Source: Eubacteriaceae bacterium
GTDB taxonomy: Bacteria > Bacillota > Clostridia > Peptostreptococcales > Anaerovoracaceae
Direction of reading: 5' to 3'
Assembly: GCA_902362805.1 (NCBI GenBank)
Contig: CABIXY010000001.1
Location: forward strand, 1-64,000
Length of the DNA: 64,000 nucleotides
Both the position numbers and the translations under genes were made by a program. Within the stretch, counting starts at the first letter, position 1. Every line of letters begins with the position of its first letter. Below, piece after piece: positions 56,726 through 64,000 of this stretch. The notes beneath the pieces were generated by a model. The model was not told the origin of the DNA, made no database searches, and saw only the letters and a program-made list of their open reading frames with translations.

Positions 56726-59083
56726 TCAAAGCCCTTTCTGTATGGTTCTCTGGATGATATTGTCCTGAATTTCTTTACCAAGCTCCACGAAGTAAGCGGA
56801 ATATCCCGCTACGCGAACAATGATGTTTCTGTACTTTTCGGGTTCCTTCTGTGCAGCCAAAAGAGTTTCATCGTCCAAAACATTGATCTGAATGTGATAT
56901 CCGCCCTGTGCAAAATGAGCTCGAAACACGCTTTCTATGATGTCGAGACCTTTTTCTCCGGCAGCAATGGTCGGGTCAAACCTTTGATTGAGCAGCATTC
57001 CGCTCTGCGGAACAAGTTCGTCGCAGGCAGCGAGAGAGTTTACAACGGCGGTAGGCCCGTTGACATCCATACCGATCATCGGGGACGCATTGTCTGCAAG
57101 AGGGCTGTATGCCAGCCTGCCGTCAGGCATAGCCCCTACATTTTTACCCATTTCAACATTGTATACGACTGTCGCATGTAAGCTGGTCCATTGACCACCG
57201 TAGGCATCCTTGAACCTCTTCATGGATCTGTCAATCGTATCCACAAACCATTCTCCATATTTGTCAGCCTGTTCAATATTATTTCCAAATTTCGGTGCCT
57301 TGTTGATCAAAAGCTGCCGCATATTTTCTTTTCCATCAAAATTCGTATCAATCAAAGCGAGTAACTCGTCCATGCTGAGATAATGCTTACTAAATACACA
57401 TTCTTCCATGGCGGCAAAGGAGTCGATCAGGTTTGCCATGCTTGCAATAGAAACAGTCGTATAGTGATGGTCTGAGCCCTTTTGCTGGAGCATCTTCCCT
57501 TTTTCGATGCAGCCCACAGAGAAGCAGGAAGCCGTAATCGTAGGCAGTGTAAAGGCATGGCCGCCTAACGTCGCATTGGCAAGGTTGATCATTTTCTCCA
57601 TAAAGAAATCCAGCTGCGTCTCAAATGCTTTCATCACATCTTTGATGCAGGTAAATTCTCTAGGGTCTCCAGTTTTGATACCCAGCTGTTTCTTGGAAAT
57701 TGGATCGTAACCGTTATGCAGCGTGATTTCCAATATTTTGTTGACGTTGAAGTTCGCTGAATTTGTCTGAAAATCCGTGATGCCGCAGACAACCGGTTCA
57801 ATGCAGCCGCAGATACCCCAGTTCCTAGCTTCCTTGAGGGTAAATCCCAGGCTCAGCAGATAGGTAATGGCGGCGGTATCGTTATAAAACGCCGGATGTC
57901 CCCCGGAGTCTCTGGCAGCTTTGATCGCTAAGCGGAAAGTCTCTTCGTTTACGCTCGGATGGAACCGGAAGGAAATACAAGGCTCATCGGTCTGCAGATC
58001 AAGCAGGCAGCGCAGAAATACATTGGTCAGTTCGTTACAGGCATCTCTCCCGTTTTCCTTGACACCGCCCAGCATGACATGCATCCAGAGCGGGCATCCC
58101 GGAACTGCGATGGATTCCTTGTACTGACGGATATTCCACAGTTCAGCAATCTTCAGCTTGAACTCGTGAATGATTTCCTGGAAATACACCTCGTCTTTCC
58201 CTTCTGCCGTTTCCTTTTCAAAGAAGGGATACATATATTGGTCAAAACGCCCCAGGCAGTGATCGCCGCCTGCAGCCTCAAGCACGATAGAAAGATGCGT
58301 GAACCATACCAGTTGTGCAGCCTGTAAGAAAGACTTTGGGGCGAACTCTGGCACTGTCCTGCAGTTTTCCGCCATGGTCAGAAGCTCCTGCTTTCTTCTT
58401 TTGTCTGTACATTCTGCAGCTTGTTGCTCCGCTAAATCTGCATATCGATGTGCAAAGCTGATAATTCCTTCCATTACAATAATCATGGCTTCCCAGTTGA
58501 TCCTCTGTTCCATGTCATAGACATCTTTGCAGACAAAAGCTGCAAGCTTCTCTTTACATTGATCAATATAGCGGCGATATCCGTATTTGATCAAGTTATC
58601 GTAGTCTGGTGTGTGATTCATGGTCGATTGATTGGAAACGCCGTGTGTGAAGACAAGCGCATCTACCATGTCCTTCACATCGTCGTCTTCCAGTTTTACT
58701 GCAAAGTCTCCAAAGGTGTTCCCATGCCACTTTTCGACGATCTGCTTGAGTTCCTCTTTTTCCTCTTCGTTTCTAAAGTGAAGGCGGTCAGAGACTCTTT
58801 GATCGAGTGTTTCAAAGTCGTCATATAACCACTTCGTGACGTCCGGATGAAGGGGCACTGCCTGAATGCGATCTCCCGCATGACCTGCAATCTGCGACTC
58901 CGGATCGATAAAAATCTTTTTGTTTTCTAAGAAGTATCTGAACGCCTTCGCTCTTCTCAAGATATAGTTGTCCATTGAAGGCTGACTATAGAATTCCGTC
59001 ATCAGTCTTGCGCGATCGAGATCAATCGTCGGGTCCGCATTGCGAACTTTATCATTCAGTCTTACAATTCTCTGTGTTAACAT
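56726..59083 (-). CDS. Glycyl radical enzyme 1 (pyruvate formate-lyase/glycerol dehydratase superfamily)
   Basis: A 785-residue oxygen-sensitive enzyme. The glycyl radical site is IVRVAGYSAYFVELGK near the C-terminus; the thiyl Cys and base are in WGICGCIEPVVCGITDFQ (Cys-x-Glu, as in dehydratases and C-N, C-S lyases). Compared with glycerol dehydratase, the N-terminal His that lies near the substrate is kept (MNHTPDYDNL), but the substrate-binding His-Ser pair is replaced (AAGGDHCLGRFDQ) and the Asp after the Cys loop is Asn (TNSANFN). So it is probably an eliminase with a new substrate, not a glycerol dehydratase or true PFL. It overlaps the activase gene by 7 bases. Confidence 0.85.
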   Translation of the reverse strand: MLTQRIVRLNDKVRNADPTIDLDRARLMTEFYSQPSMDNYILRRAKAFRYFLENKKIFIDPESQIAGHAGDRIQAVPLHPDVTKWLYDDFETLDQRVSDRLHFRNEEEKEELKQIVEKWHGNTFGDFAVKLEDDDVKDMVDALVFTHGVSNQSTMNHTPDYDNLIKYGYRRYIDQCKEKLAAFVCKDVYDMEQRINWEAMIIVMEGIISFAHRYADLAEQQAAECTDKRRKQELLTMAENCRTVPEFAPKSFLQAAQLVWFTHLSIVLEAAGGDHCLGRFDQYMYPFFEKETAEGKDEVYFQEIIHEFKLKIAELWNIRQYKESIAVPGCPLWMHVMLGGVKENGRDACNELTNVFLRCLLDLQTDEPCISFRFHPSVNEETFRLAIKAARDSGGHPAFYNDTAAITYLLSLGFTLKEARNWGICGCIEPVVCGITDFQTNSANFNVNKILEITLHNGYDPISKKQLGIKTGDPREFTCIKDVMKAFETQLDFFMEKMINLANATLGGHAFTLPTITASCFSVGCIEKGKMLQQKGSDHHYTTVSIASMANLIDSFAAMEECVFSKHYLSMDELLALIDTNFDGKENMRQLLINKAPKFGNNIEQADKYGEWFVDTIDRSMKRFKDAYGGQWTSLHATVVYNVEMGKNVGAMPDGRLAYSPLADNASPMIGMDVNGPTAVVNSLAACDELVPQSGMLLNQRFDPTIAAGEKGLDIIESVFRAHFAQGGYHIQINVLDDETLLAAQKEPEKYRNIIVRVAGYSAYFVELGKEIQDNIIQRTIQKGL

Positions 59084-60003
59084 TTTATACCCTCCTTTTT
59101 GTTGTCTTTCATATAAAAGCTATATTTACCGTATTTATTTAAAACAGCATTTGCGATTCCGGTAAGCTGCATCATTTTCTCATCTGACGGCGGTTCCGTA
59201 CCTTTCAAATCATAGGTTCTCCCCAAAGCCGCATACTTGGATTCTCCAAAATTGTGATACCTCAAAAGCTCGTATTCCCTCACAGTAGGAAGTTGGCAGA
59301 TAAACTCTGCAATGCCTTTTATGTTCTCTGGTGTATCAGTGTATCCTGGTACAACAGGCGTCCTGATCGTCAGCGGGATGCCATATTCCGAGATTCGTTT
59401 CATGTTGTCCAATATCACTTCGTTACTCCCGCCCGTGACCGCTTCATGTTTTTGGGAATCTATAATTTTGATGTCCATAAACATCGAGTTTATATAGGGG
59501 AGCGCATTTTTAAAACTGTCAAAAGCGCTGTAACCACAACTTTCGATACACACATCGATACGGTTCTGCTGGCACTTCTTAGCGATTTGCTCCAAATATT
59601 TTCCATAGGTTAAGGGTTCACCTCCTGAAAATGTGACGCCCCCTCCTTTAATGTCGTAAAAGATTTTGTCCTTGTTGATTTCCTCAAACAGTTCATCGAT
59701 TGTATAGTCTTTTCCTACCAACTTTTTAGCCTCCGCATAACAGATATCCGTACATTCCGTGCATTCATCTGGACAAAATGATCTGTCAATGTGCCCTCCT
59801 CCGTCTATCGTCTGCTTAGGGCAGTGTTTCATACAAAGTCCGCAGCCGATACATTTAGACGGATATTCTGTAACCTCGCGATGATAGGACTGTGATTCGG
59901 GGTTGGCGCACCACGGACATCTAAGCGGGCAGCCTTTGAAAAAAACAAGCGTGCGGATTCCGTGTCCGTCATGAATAGAACATTTTTGAACGTTAAATAT
60001 CAT
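59077..60003 (-). CDS. Glycyl radical enzyme activase (radical SAM)
   Basis: A 308-residue radical SAM enzyme that makes the glycyl radical. The S-adenosylmethionine cluster motif is FKGCPLRCPWCANPES (C-x3-C-x2-C), and two further [4Fe-4S] sites come from CIGCGLCMKHC and the CPDECTECTDIC insertion, as in activases of the dehydratase/decarboxylase type rather than in PFL activase. It has the GGGVTFSGGEPL and SMFMDIKIID family motifs. It is the only activase in the operon, so it probably serves both glycyl radical enzymes. Confidence 0.93.
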   Translation of the reverse strand: MIFNVQKCSIHDGHGIRTLVFFKGCPLRCPWCANPESQSYHREVTEYPSKCIGCGLCMKHCPKQTIDGGGHIDRSFCPDECTECTDICYAEAKKLVGKDYTIDELFEEINKDKIFYDIKGGGVTFSGGEPLTYGKYLEQIAKKCQQNRIDVCIESCGYSAFDSFKNALPYINSMFMDIKIIDSQKHEAVTGGSNEVILDNMKRISEYGIPLTIRTPVVPGYTDTPENIKGIAEFICQLPTVREYELLRYHNFGESKYAALGRTYDLKGTEPPSDEKMMQLTGIANAVLNKYGKYSFYMKDNKKEGIKC

Positions 60004-60037
60004 AGAGATTTCTCCTTATATTCTTTTGACCGTGAAA

Positions 60038-60778
60038 TCACCCCAGATACATGCCACCGTTTGCATGGATGACCTGCCCCGTAATGTAACTCGCTTTTTC
60101 AGAGGCTAGGAATACGATGGCGTTTGCAATCTCCTCAGGCTGGCCGATATGCCCCACAGGCAGTTTTTCCAGATACGCTTCCTTGCCAGCAGCAATCCTC
60201 TCTTTTGTCATTTCGGTTTCTGTAATGCCCGGTGCTACACAATTGAGGCGAATTCCTTCAGGACCAAGTTCACGGGCAAGGGTCCTTGTCAAACCGACCA
60301 CTGCCGCCTTACTTGCGCTGTAATGGCTGTATCCCGGGCATCCATAAAATGCGTCCTGTGAAACAACACTTACCACGGAGCCTCTCGCTTTGATGATGTA
60401 GGGAATTGCCGAATGAATCACGTTATAGGCTCCGTTTAAATCTACGGAAATCGTCCTTTGCCATTTCTCTGGGGTCATGTCCACAAAAAAAGCCTCTTCA
60501 AAAATTGCAGCGCAGTGTACCAGTATATCAATCCCCCCTGCTTCTTCTGCCAAAGTCGAGATAGCCTGCTTTGACATTTCGTAATCGGCAATATCCATTG
60601 TCGCGATATATGATTGGCTGCCAAGTTGTTGTACCTGTTCGGCCATTTCCACAAGTGGTGCCTGTCTGCGTCCTGCCCCCAGGATCACAGCTCCTTCCCT
60701 TGCCATCTCTATGGCTGTCTGCCTGCCGATCCCCTGTCCTGCACCTGTGATCAAAACTTTTTTATTTTCTAACAGCAT
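60038..60778 (-). CDS. Short-chain dehydrogenase/reductase
   Basis: A 246-residue NAD(P)-dependent oxidoreductase: cofactor loop TGAGQGIGRQ, active-site Ser in VVSVVSQDAFYGCPGYSHYSASKAAVVG (Ser-Tyr-x3-Lys), RLNCVAPGITETEM, and the C-terminal NAIVFLASEKASYITGQVIHANGG. FabG-like in plan. It lies between the two glycyl radical enzyme genes and probably oxidises an alcohol to the ketone substrate of the lyase or reduces the aldehyde/ketone product. Direction and substrate are inferred only. Confidence 0.9.
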   Translation of the reverse strand: MLLENKKVLITGAGQGIGRQTAIEMAREGAVILGAGRRQAPLVEMAEQVQQLGSQSYIATMDIADYEMSKQAISTLAEEAGGIDILVHCAAIFEEAFFVDMTPEKWQRTISVDLNGAYNVIHSAIPYIIKARGSVVSVVSQDAFYGCPGYSHYSASKAAVVGLTRTLARELGPEGIRLNCVAPGITETEMTKERIAAGKEAYLEKLPVGHIGQPEEIANAIVFLASEKASYITGQVIHANGGMYLG

Positions 60779-60801
60779 TTTAGTTCCTCCTTATGGAAGA
60801 G

Positions 60802-60832
60802 AATAAGAGGCGGCGGCGAACCGTCTCTTATT
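60802..60832. other. Intercistronic hairpin in the GRE operon
   Basis: AATAAGAGGCGG (60802-60813) pairs with CCGTCTCTTATT (60821-60832) with one mismatch. No T run follows in the reading direction, so an RNA-processing or partial stop signal between GRE 2 and the dehydrogenase is more likely than a full terminator. Confidence 0.5.
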
Positions 60833-60847
60833 TTCCATTTTATTTCT

Positions 60848-63211
60848 TTATATTGTTGCTTGAACCGTTCTTTCGATAATGTTTTCTTGGATGCTCTTCT
60901 CTAAATCTACGAAAAATGCAGAGTATCCGGCAACACGAACCAACAGATTTTTATAATTCTCTGGATGAGCCTGTGCATCACGCAAAGTTTCATTATCTAC
61001 AACATTAATTTGAAGATGCTCTCCTTCGTTACCAAAATGAGCGCGAAGAACGGTTTCCAAAACATCTATTCCTTTCTCCCCTTTTACGATATGCGGATCA
61101 AATCTCTGATTCAATAAATAACCGCCCTGTGCATTACACCGTTTACCAGAATTCACTGATTTTACCACTGCAGTAGGTCCGCAGACATCCATACCAATCA
61201 TTGGAGACGCATTATCTGCTACAGGTGTAAATGCCTTACGACCATCAGGCGTTGCACCAATTATTTTGCCAAGAACCATGTTGTAAGATTGTGTAGCAAA
61301 GACAATGTCAAACTCTCCTCCACGGGCATCACGGTATTTTTTTGCTTCATCATTAATTGATTTAGCAATAAATTCCGTGAACTTATCTACTTGTTCTATA
61401 TCATTTCCATATTTCGGCGCCCTGTTTATAAGCATTTGTCTCAACTCTTCTTTGCCAGCAAAATTTGTTTCCAGTAGATTCATCAACTCATCCATTGTCA
61501 GATATCTTTTGTTAAATACACACTCTTCAATAGCAGCAAAAGAGTCAACCAAGTTAGCCAGTCCTGTCACACCAAATGCGCCCCAGCGATGAGGACATCC
61601 CCCTTGCTGCATGACCTTTCCATTGTCAATGCATCCTTCCACAAAACAAGAGCCGATAATTGTCGGGCATGCATACGCGTGGCAAGATACAACTTTATCA
61701 AACATCTTCACAAACATCTTTACAAAGTATTCCTGCTGAATCAGATAGGATTTCTTCAATTCCTCTAATGAAGTGAATGTTCTGGCATCACCTGTATGTG
61801 GTCCTATCTGTTTTCCTGTCACGGGATCCCTGCCATCATTTAAAGCAAGTTCAAAGACTTTGAGCGTATTAAAAAACCCCGTATTAGATTGATAATCTGA
61901 CTTACCGGCAACGATTGCCTCCGTACATCCTACAAGACTGTAATCTCTAGCATCTTCCAAACTAAAGCCAAGTTCTTGAAGGCTGAGTACGTTGGCTCCG
62001 TCGTTGAAGAACGCCGGATGACTGTCCCCGTTGAGAGCAATTTTCATCGCAAGCCTGAAAGTCTCATCATCCACATTTTCATGGAACCGAAAGGAAATGC
62101 ACGGTTCCTTCGTCTGCAATTCTTCCATTCCTCTCAGAATCAATCTTGTCAAATCATTGCAGGCATCTGTTCCGTCAGCTTTCATACCTCCGAGGACGAT
62201 ATGTATGTACAGTGCACAGCCCGGATACGCCTCCGCCTCACCAGCGCTTCTCAGGTACCACATTTCTTCAAATCGCAGCTTAAATTCATGGAGTAGGTCA
62301 GACAGGGACTCTTCAGATTGTCCCTCTGCCAGTGCCTTTTCATAGAAGGGATATAGGTACTGGTCCAGACGTCCTATTGGATGATGATATCCGTTATTTT
62401 CTATCATGATGGCGCAATGTGTTAATAGCACCAGCTGTAGAACCTGTTGAAATGTCTGTGGTGGATTTTCGGGAACAACTCTGCAGTCGCCTGCTATAGT
62501 TAGAAGTTCTTTTTTTCTCTTTTCATCCGCGCATGTAGCAGCCATCTTCTCTGCCAAATCTGCATATCTGTGGGCAAAATCGATGATTGCTTCCATTGCA
62601 ATAATCATCGCTTGCCAAGTATACTTCTGGTTCATTTTTTCCAGAGTCATTTCTTCTTTCGCCAAAGACTTTAGCTTTTCCTTGCACTGTTCAATATAGT
62701 AACGGTATCCTACCTTTACAAGTTCTGGGTAATCAGGGTTCATACACATGGTTGACTGCTTTGAGACGCCTTTTGTCATAACGCCCACATCTAATGCGTC
62801 TAATTCCTCTTCTGAATATTGCGTCGCTGTCAAATCTTCAAAAGTTTGTCCTTCCCATTCTTGCAAAATGGCAGAAAGTTCTTTTTTCTCTTCAGGCGAT
62901 ATAAACTGAAAATTGTCAAACTCGCGCTGATCAAGAATATCCCATTCATCTCTGAGCCATCCGGACATTTCTGGAAAAATATTCACAGCTCTTAGGCGAG
63001 AAGTTGTATGCCCGGCTAAAAGCCAATCATCATCTATAAAAATTCTCTTATTTTCTAATACATATTTAAAAAGCTTTGCTCTGTTTAGTAGAAAAGGCTC
63101 AACAGATGGTCTTTTGCAAAACGCTGTTATCAGTCTTGCACGATCTAAACAGACGGTAGGCACAGTGTCTCGCGCCTTATCCACCAATCTTTGGATTCTC
63201 TCTGATACCAT
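60848..63211 (-). CDS. Glycyl radical enzyme 2 (distinct active-site type)
   Basis: A 787-residue enzyme with the glycyl radical motif VRVAGYSAFFVDLEK and the thiyl loop YSLVGCTEAIVAGKSDYQ (Cys-x-Glu). It differs from its neighbour at likely substrate positions: the N-terminal His is Met (CMNPDYPEL instead of NHTPDYDNL), the Gly-Asp-His segment is NNGYHHPIGRLDQ, and the Cys loop has Thr-Glu-Ala instead of Ile-Glu-Pro. The two proteins share overall length and most structural motifs, so they are paralogs that have diverged in specificity, or one of them lost activity. GGAGG precedes the ATG by 7 bases. Confidence 0.85.
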   Translation of the reverse strand: MVSERIQRLVDKARDTVPTVCLDRARLITAFCKRPSVEPFLLNRAKLFKYVLENKRIFIDDDWLLAGHTTSRLRAVNIFPEMSGWLRDEWDILDQREFDNFQFISPEEKKELSAILQEWEGQTFEDLTATQYSEEELDALDVGVMTKGVSKQSTMCMNPDYPELVKVGYRYYIEQCKEKLKSLAKEEMTLEKMNQKYTWQAMIIAMEAIIDFAHRYADLAEKMAATCADEKRKKELLTIAGDCRVVPENPPQTFQQVLQLVLLTHCAIMIENNGYHHPIGRLDQYLYPFYEKALAEGQSEESLSDLLHEFKLRFEEMWYLRSAGEAEAYPGCALYIHIVLGGMKADGTDACNDLTRLILRGMEELQTKEPCISFRFHENVDDETFRLAMKIALNGDSHPAFFNDGANVLSLQELGFSLEDARDYSLVGCTEAIVAGKSDYQSNTGFFNTLKVFELALNDGRDPVTGKQIGPHTGDARTFTSLEELKKSYLIQQEYFVKMFVKMFDKVVSCHAYACPTIIGSCFVEGCIDNGKVMQQGGCPHRWGAFGVTGLANLVDSFAAIEECVFNKRYLTMDELMNLLETNFAGKEELRQMLINRAPKYGNDIEQVDKFTEFIAKSINDEAKKYRDARGGEFDIVFATQSYNMVLGKIIGATPDGRKAFTPVADNASPMIGMDVCGPTAVVKSVNSGKRCNAQGGYLLNQRFDPHIVKGEKGIDVLETVLRAHFGNEGEHLQINVVDNETLRDAQAHPENYKNLLVRVAGYSAFFVDLEKSIQENIIERTVQATI

Positions 63212-63267
63212 TACAATTCCTCCGTTTCTTATATCAATCGTTTAAGCTGCACCTATTGCAGAGTTCA

Positions 63268-63317
63268 AGTGCAAAGCAACCCGTGAATTCCATTGTACGA
63301 AGTTGCTTTGCAGCACT
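63268..63317. promoter_or_regulatory. Large inverted repeat between metS-like gene and GRE 2
   Basis: TGCAAAGCAAC (63270-63280) and GTTGCTTTGCA (63302-63312) form a perfect 11-bp stem; GTGC/GCAC extends it with a bulge. No T tract follows in the minus direction. In a 130-base gap of an otherwise compact operon, it may be an attenuator or an operator for a local regulator. Confidence 0.5.
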
Positions 63318-63341
63318 AAATCTAAACACAAGCCATACAGT

Positions 63342-63455
63342 CTAAGCCTTTTTCTGGTTTCTGTCCGATTGTAGAACCTTAATTAGACCATAAACAAATC
63401 CGCCGACAAAAAAGCCATAACTCAGAATTGCCATGATAATTGCATCAATACTCAT
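63342..63455 (-). CDS. MetS-like small subunit of the NSS transporter, 37 aa
   Basis: A very short frame that starts MSIDAIIMAILSYGFFVGGF and has one membrane helix (about residues 4-26) followed by a short basic tail ending RNQKKA. Small single-helix partners of NSS transporters (as MetS with MetP) are known and lie exactly at this position after the transporter. GGAGG is 5 bases before the ATG, and the gene follows the transporter stop by 11 bases. Confidence 0.75.
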   Translation of the reverse strand: MSIDAIIMAILSYGFFVGGFVYGLIKVLQSDRNQKKA

Positions 63456-63466
63456 AATTAACCTCC

Positions 63467-64000
63467 TTACTGCTCATCATAGTGTTCAGGTGGAATTTCA
63501 GGGAATGTTTCGCCGTTAAAATACTTGTTTTTAATTCTATTGGCGACTTTGTCATTAAACAAAATTGTAACAAGAACGATCAGACCACCCTGTAATATAA
63601 GGGATCCTACAGTCCCACTTCCGAAAAAGTCGAATGCGTCAGCAGGATCTGCAGAAACTGACTGATATATCCAACCACCCAATACAAAGAGTGTAAGAAC
63701 TGGTGCTATCACTGTAATCGTCAGTTCGTACCAACGTCCAATCGGGAACTCATCATAAGGAGTATTGAGAAATCTTTCTCTAAATTTCTTTGCGCCAAAC
63801 TTCCAAACGGCGAAACAAACGAACAATGCACCGAATACAAGCAATGTACCTGATACCCAGTCCTCTCTGCCCATGATATCCATACTCCATGTAGACGGTA
63901 TTCCAATGATACAGGTTACGATTCCAGCATACCAAACAGCTTTTTTCTTTGATATTCCCAACTCTTGTATAGCCAGAGAAACCACAGCGATATGCCCAAA
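63467..64000 (-). CDS. Sodium-dependent transporter (NSS family), N-terminus outside window
   Basis: Only the C-terminal 177 residues are visible and the frame is open to the window edge. They hold helices 9-12 of the neurotransmitter:sodium symporter fold (VWYAGIVTCIIGIPSTW, LLVFGALFVCFAVWKFG, ELTITVIAPVLTLFVLGGWIY, GSLILQGGLIVLVTILF) and an ending YDEQ. NSS members import amino acids, betaine or related amines with Na+. As first gene of the glycyl radical enzyme operon it probably imports the substrate of the pathway. Confidence 0.85.
   Translation of the reverse strand, partial: FGHIAVVSLAIQELGISKKKAVWYAGIVTCIIGIPSTWSMDIMGREDWVSGTLLVFGALFVCFAVWKFGAKKFRERFLNTPYDEFPIGRWYELTITVIAPVLTLFVLGGWIYQSVSADPADAFDFFGSGTVGSLILQGGLIVLVTILFNDKVANRIKNKYFNGETFPEIPPEHYDEQ

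Noticed and set aside
56726..63211. Choline TMA-lyase (cutC) or propanediol/glycerol dehydratase microcompartment locus
   Set aside because: No shell-protein genes or aldehyde dehydrogenase are present, and key substrate residues differ in both enzymes.

Overview
The window looks like a chromosome segment of an anaerobic, endospore-forming, low-to-mid GC Firmicute of the class Clostridia. The evidence is spore maturation genes (spmA, spmB), a collagen-like spore-surface-type protein, an [FeFe] hydrogenase, two glycyl radical enzymes (which oxygen destroys), mDAP/lysine genes, and strong AGGAGG-type ribosome sites. A placement near the Anaerovoracaceae/Eubacteriales amino-acid fermenters is a guess from gene content only. 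No rRNA, tRNA, prophage, insertion sequence or CRISPR array was seen.

Layout. 0-4.9 kb: a guanidino hydrolase (cut by the window edge), an ornithine-cyclodeaminase-family enzyme divergent from a GntR/FCD regulator, and a Na+/solute symporter behind a BusR-like GntR-RCK_C regulator. 4.9-11.6 kb: a complete F-type ATP synthase operon (atpIBEFHAGDC) with a truncated epsilon subunit and partial Na+-type ligands in the c ring. 11.6-13 kb: rlmH and a WalJ-like hydrolase. 13.1-19.2 kb: a Cache-domain histidine kinase and NtrC-type regulator, followed on the map by the genes they probably control: an isochorismatase-like hydrolase and an amino acid permease behind a sigma-54 promoter with a paired enhancer-like site. 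19.27-19.91 kb: seven tandem copies of a 93-bp unit with nested perfect inverted repeats, of unknown function. 20-25.2 kb: RNase H, a CofE-like ligase, an AraC/GyrI-like regulator and a short UvrA-like ABC protein.

25.2-36.5 kb is a peptide, D-amino-acid and cell-wall block: VanX-like dipeptidase, dapF, lysA, LD-carboxypeptidase, spmB/spmA, small membrane proteins, an M19 dipeptidase, an M20 amidohydrolase with alanine racemase, and DppA. The M19 gene and the M20-racemase pair are read from back-to-back sigma-54 promoters about 30 bp apart. The sigma-54 activator beside dppA is frameshifted exactly before its GAFTGA-type loop.

38.4-46.6 kb: LysR, a second Na+/solute symporter, and a TetR-RND transporter-[FeFe] hydrogenase operon. 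46.6-51.6 kb: a class V aminotransferase/cysteine desulfurase-like protein, two membrane-associated proteins, and an aroF-aroB-ridA operon. 51.7-54.4 kb: an ABC ATPase with a large integral membrane partner and a translationally coupled 47-aa membrane peptide. 54.5-56.6 kb: a collagen-like gene with a one-base frameshift.

56.7-64 kb: one leftward operon of an NSS transporter with a 37-aa MetS-like small subunit, two different glycyl radical enzymes, one shared activase and a short-chain dehydrogenase. It probably imports and breaks down an unidentified substrate. The best candidates for undescribed biology are the 93-bp repeat array, the twin-GRE operon and the local sigma-54 network.
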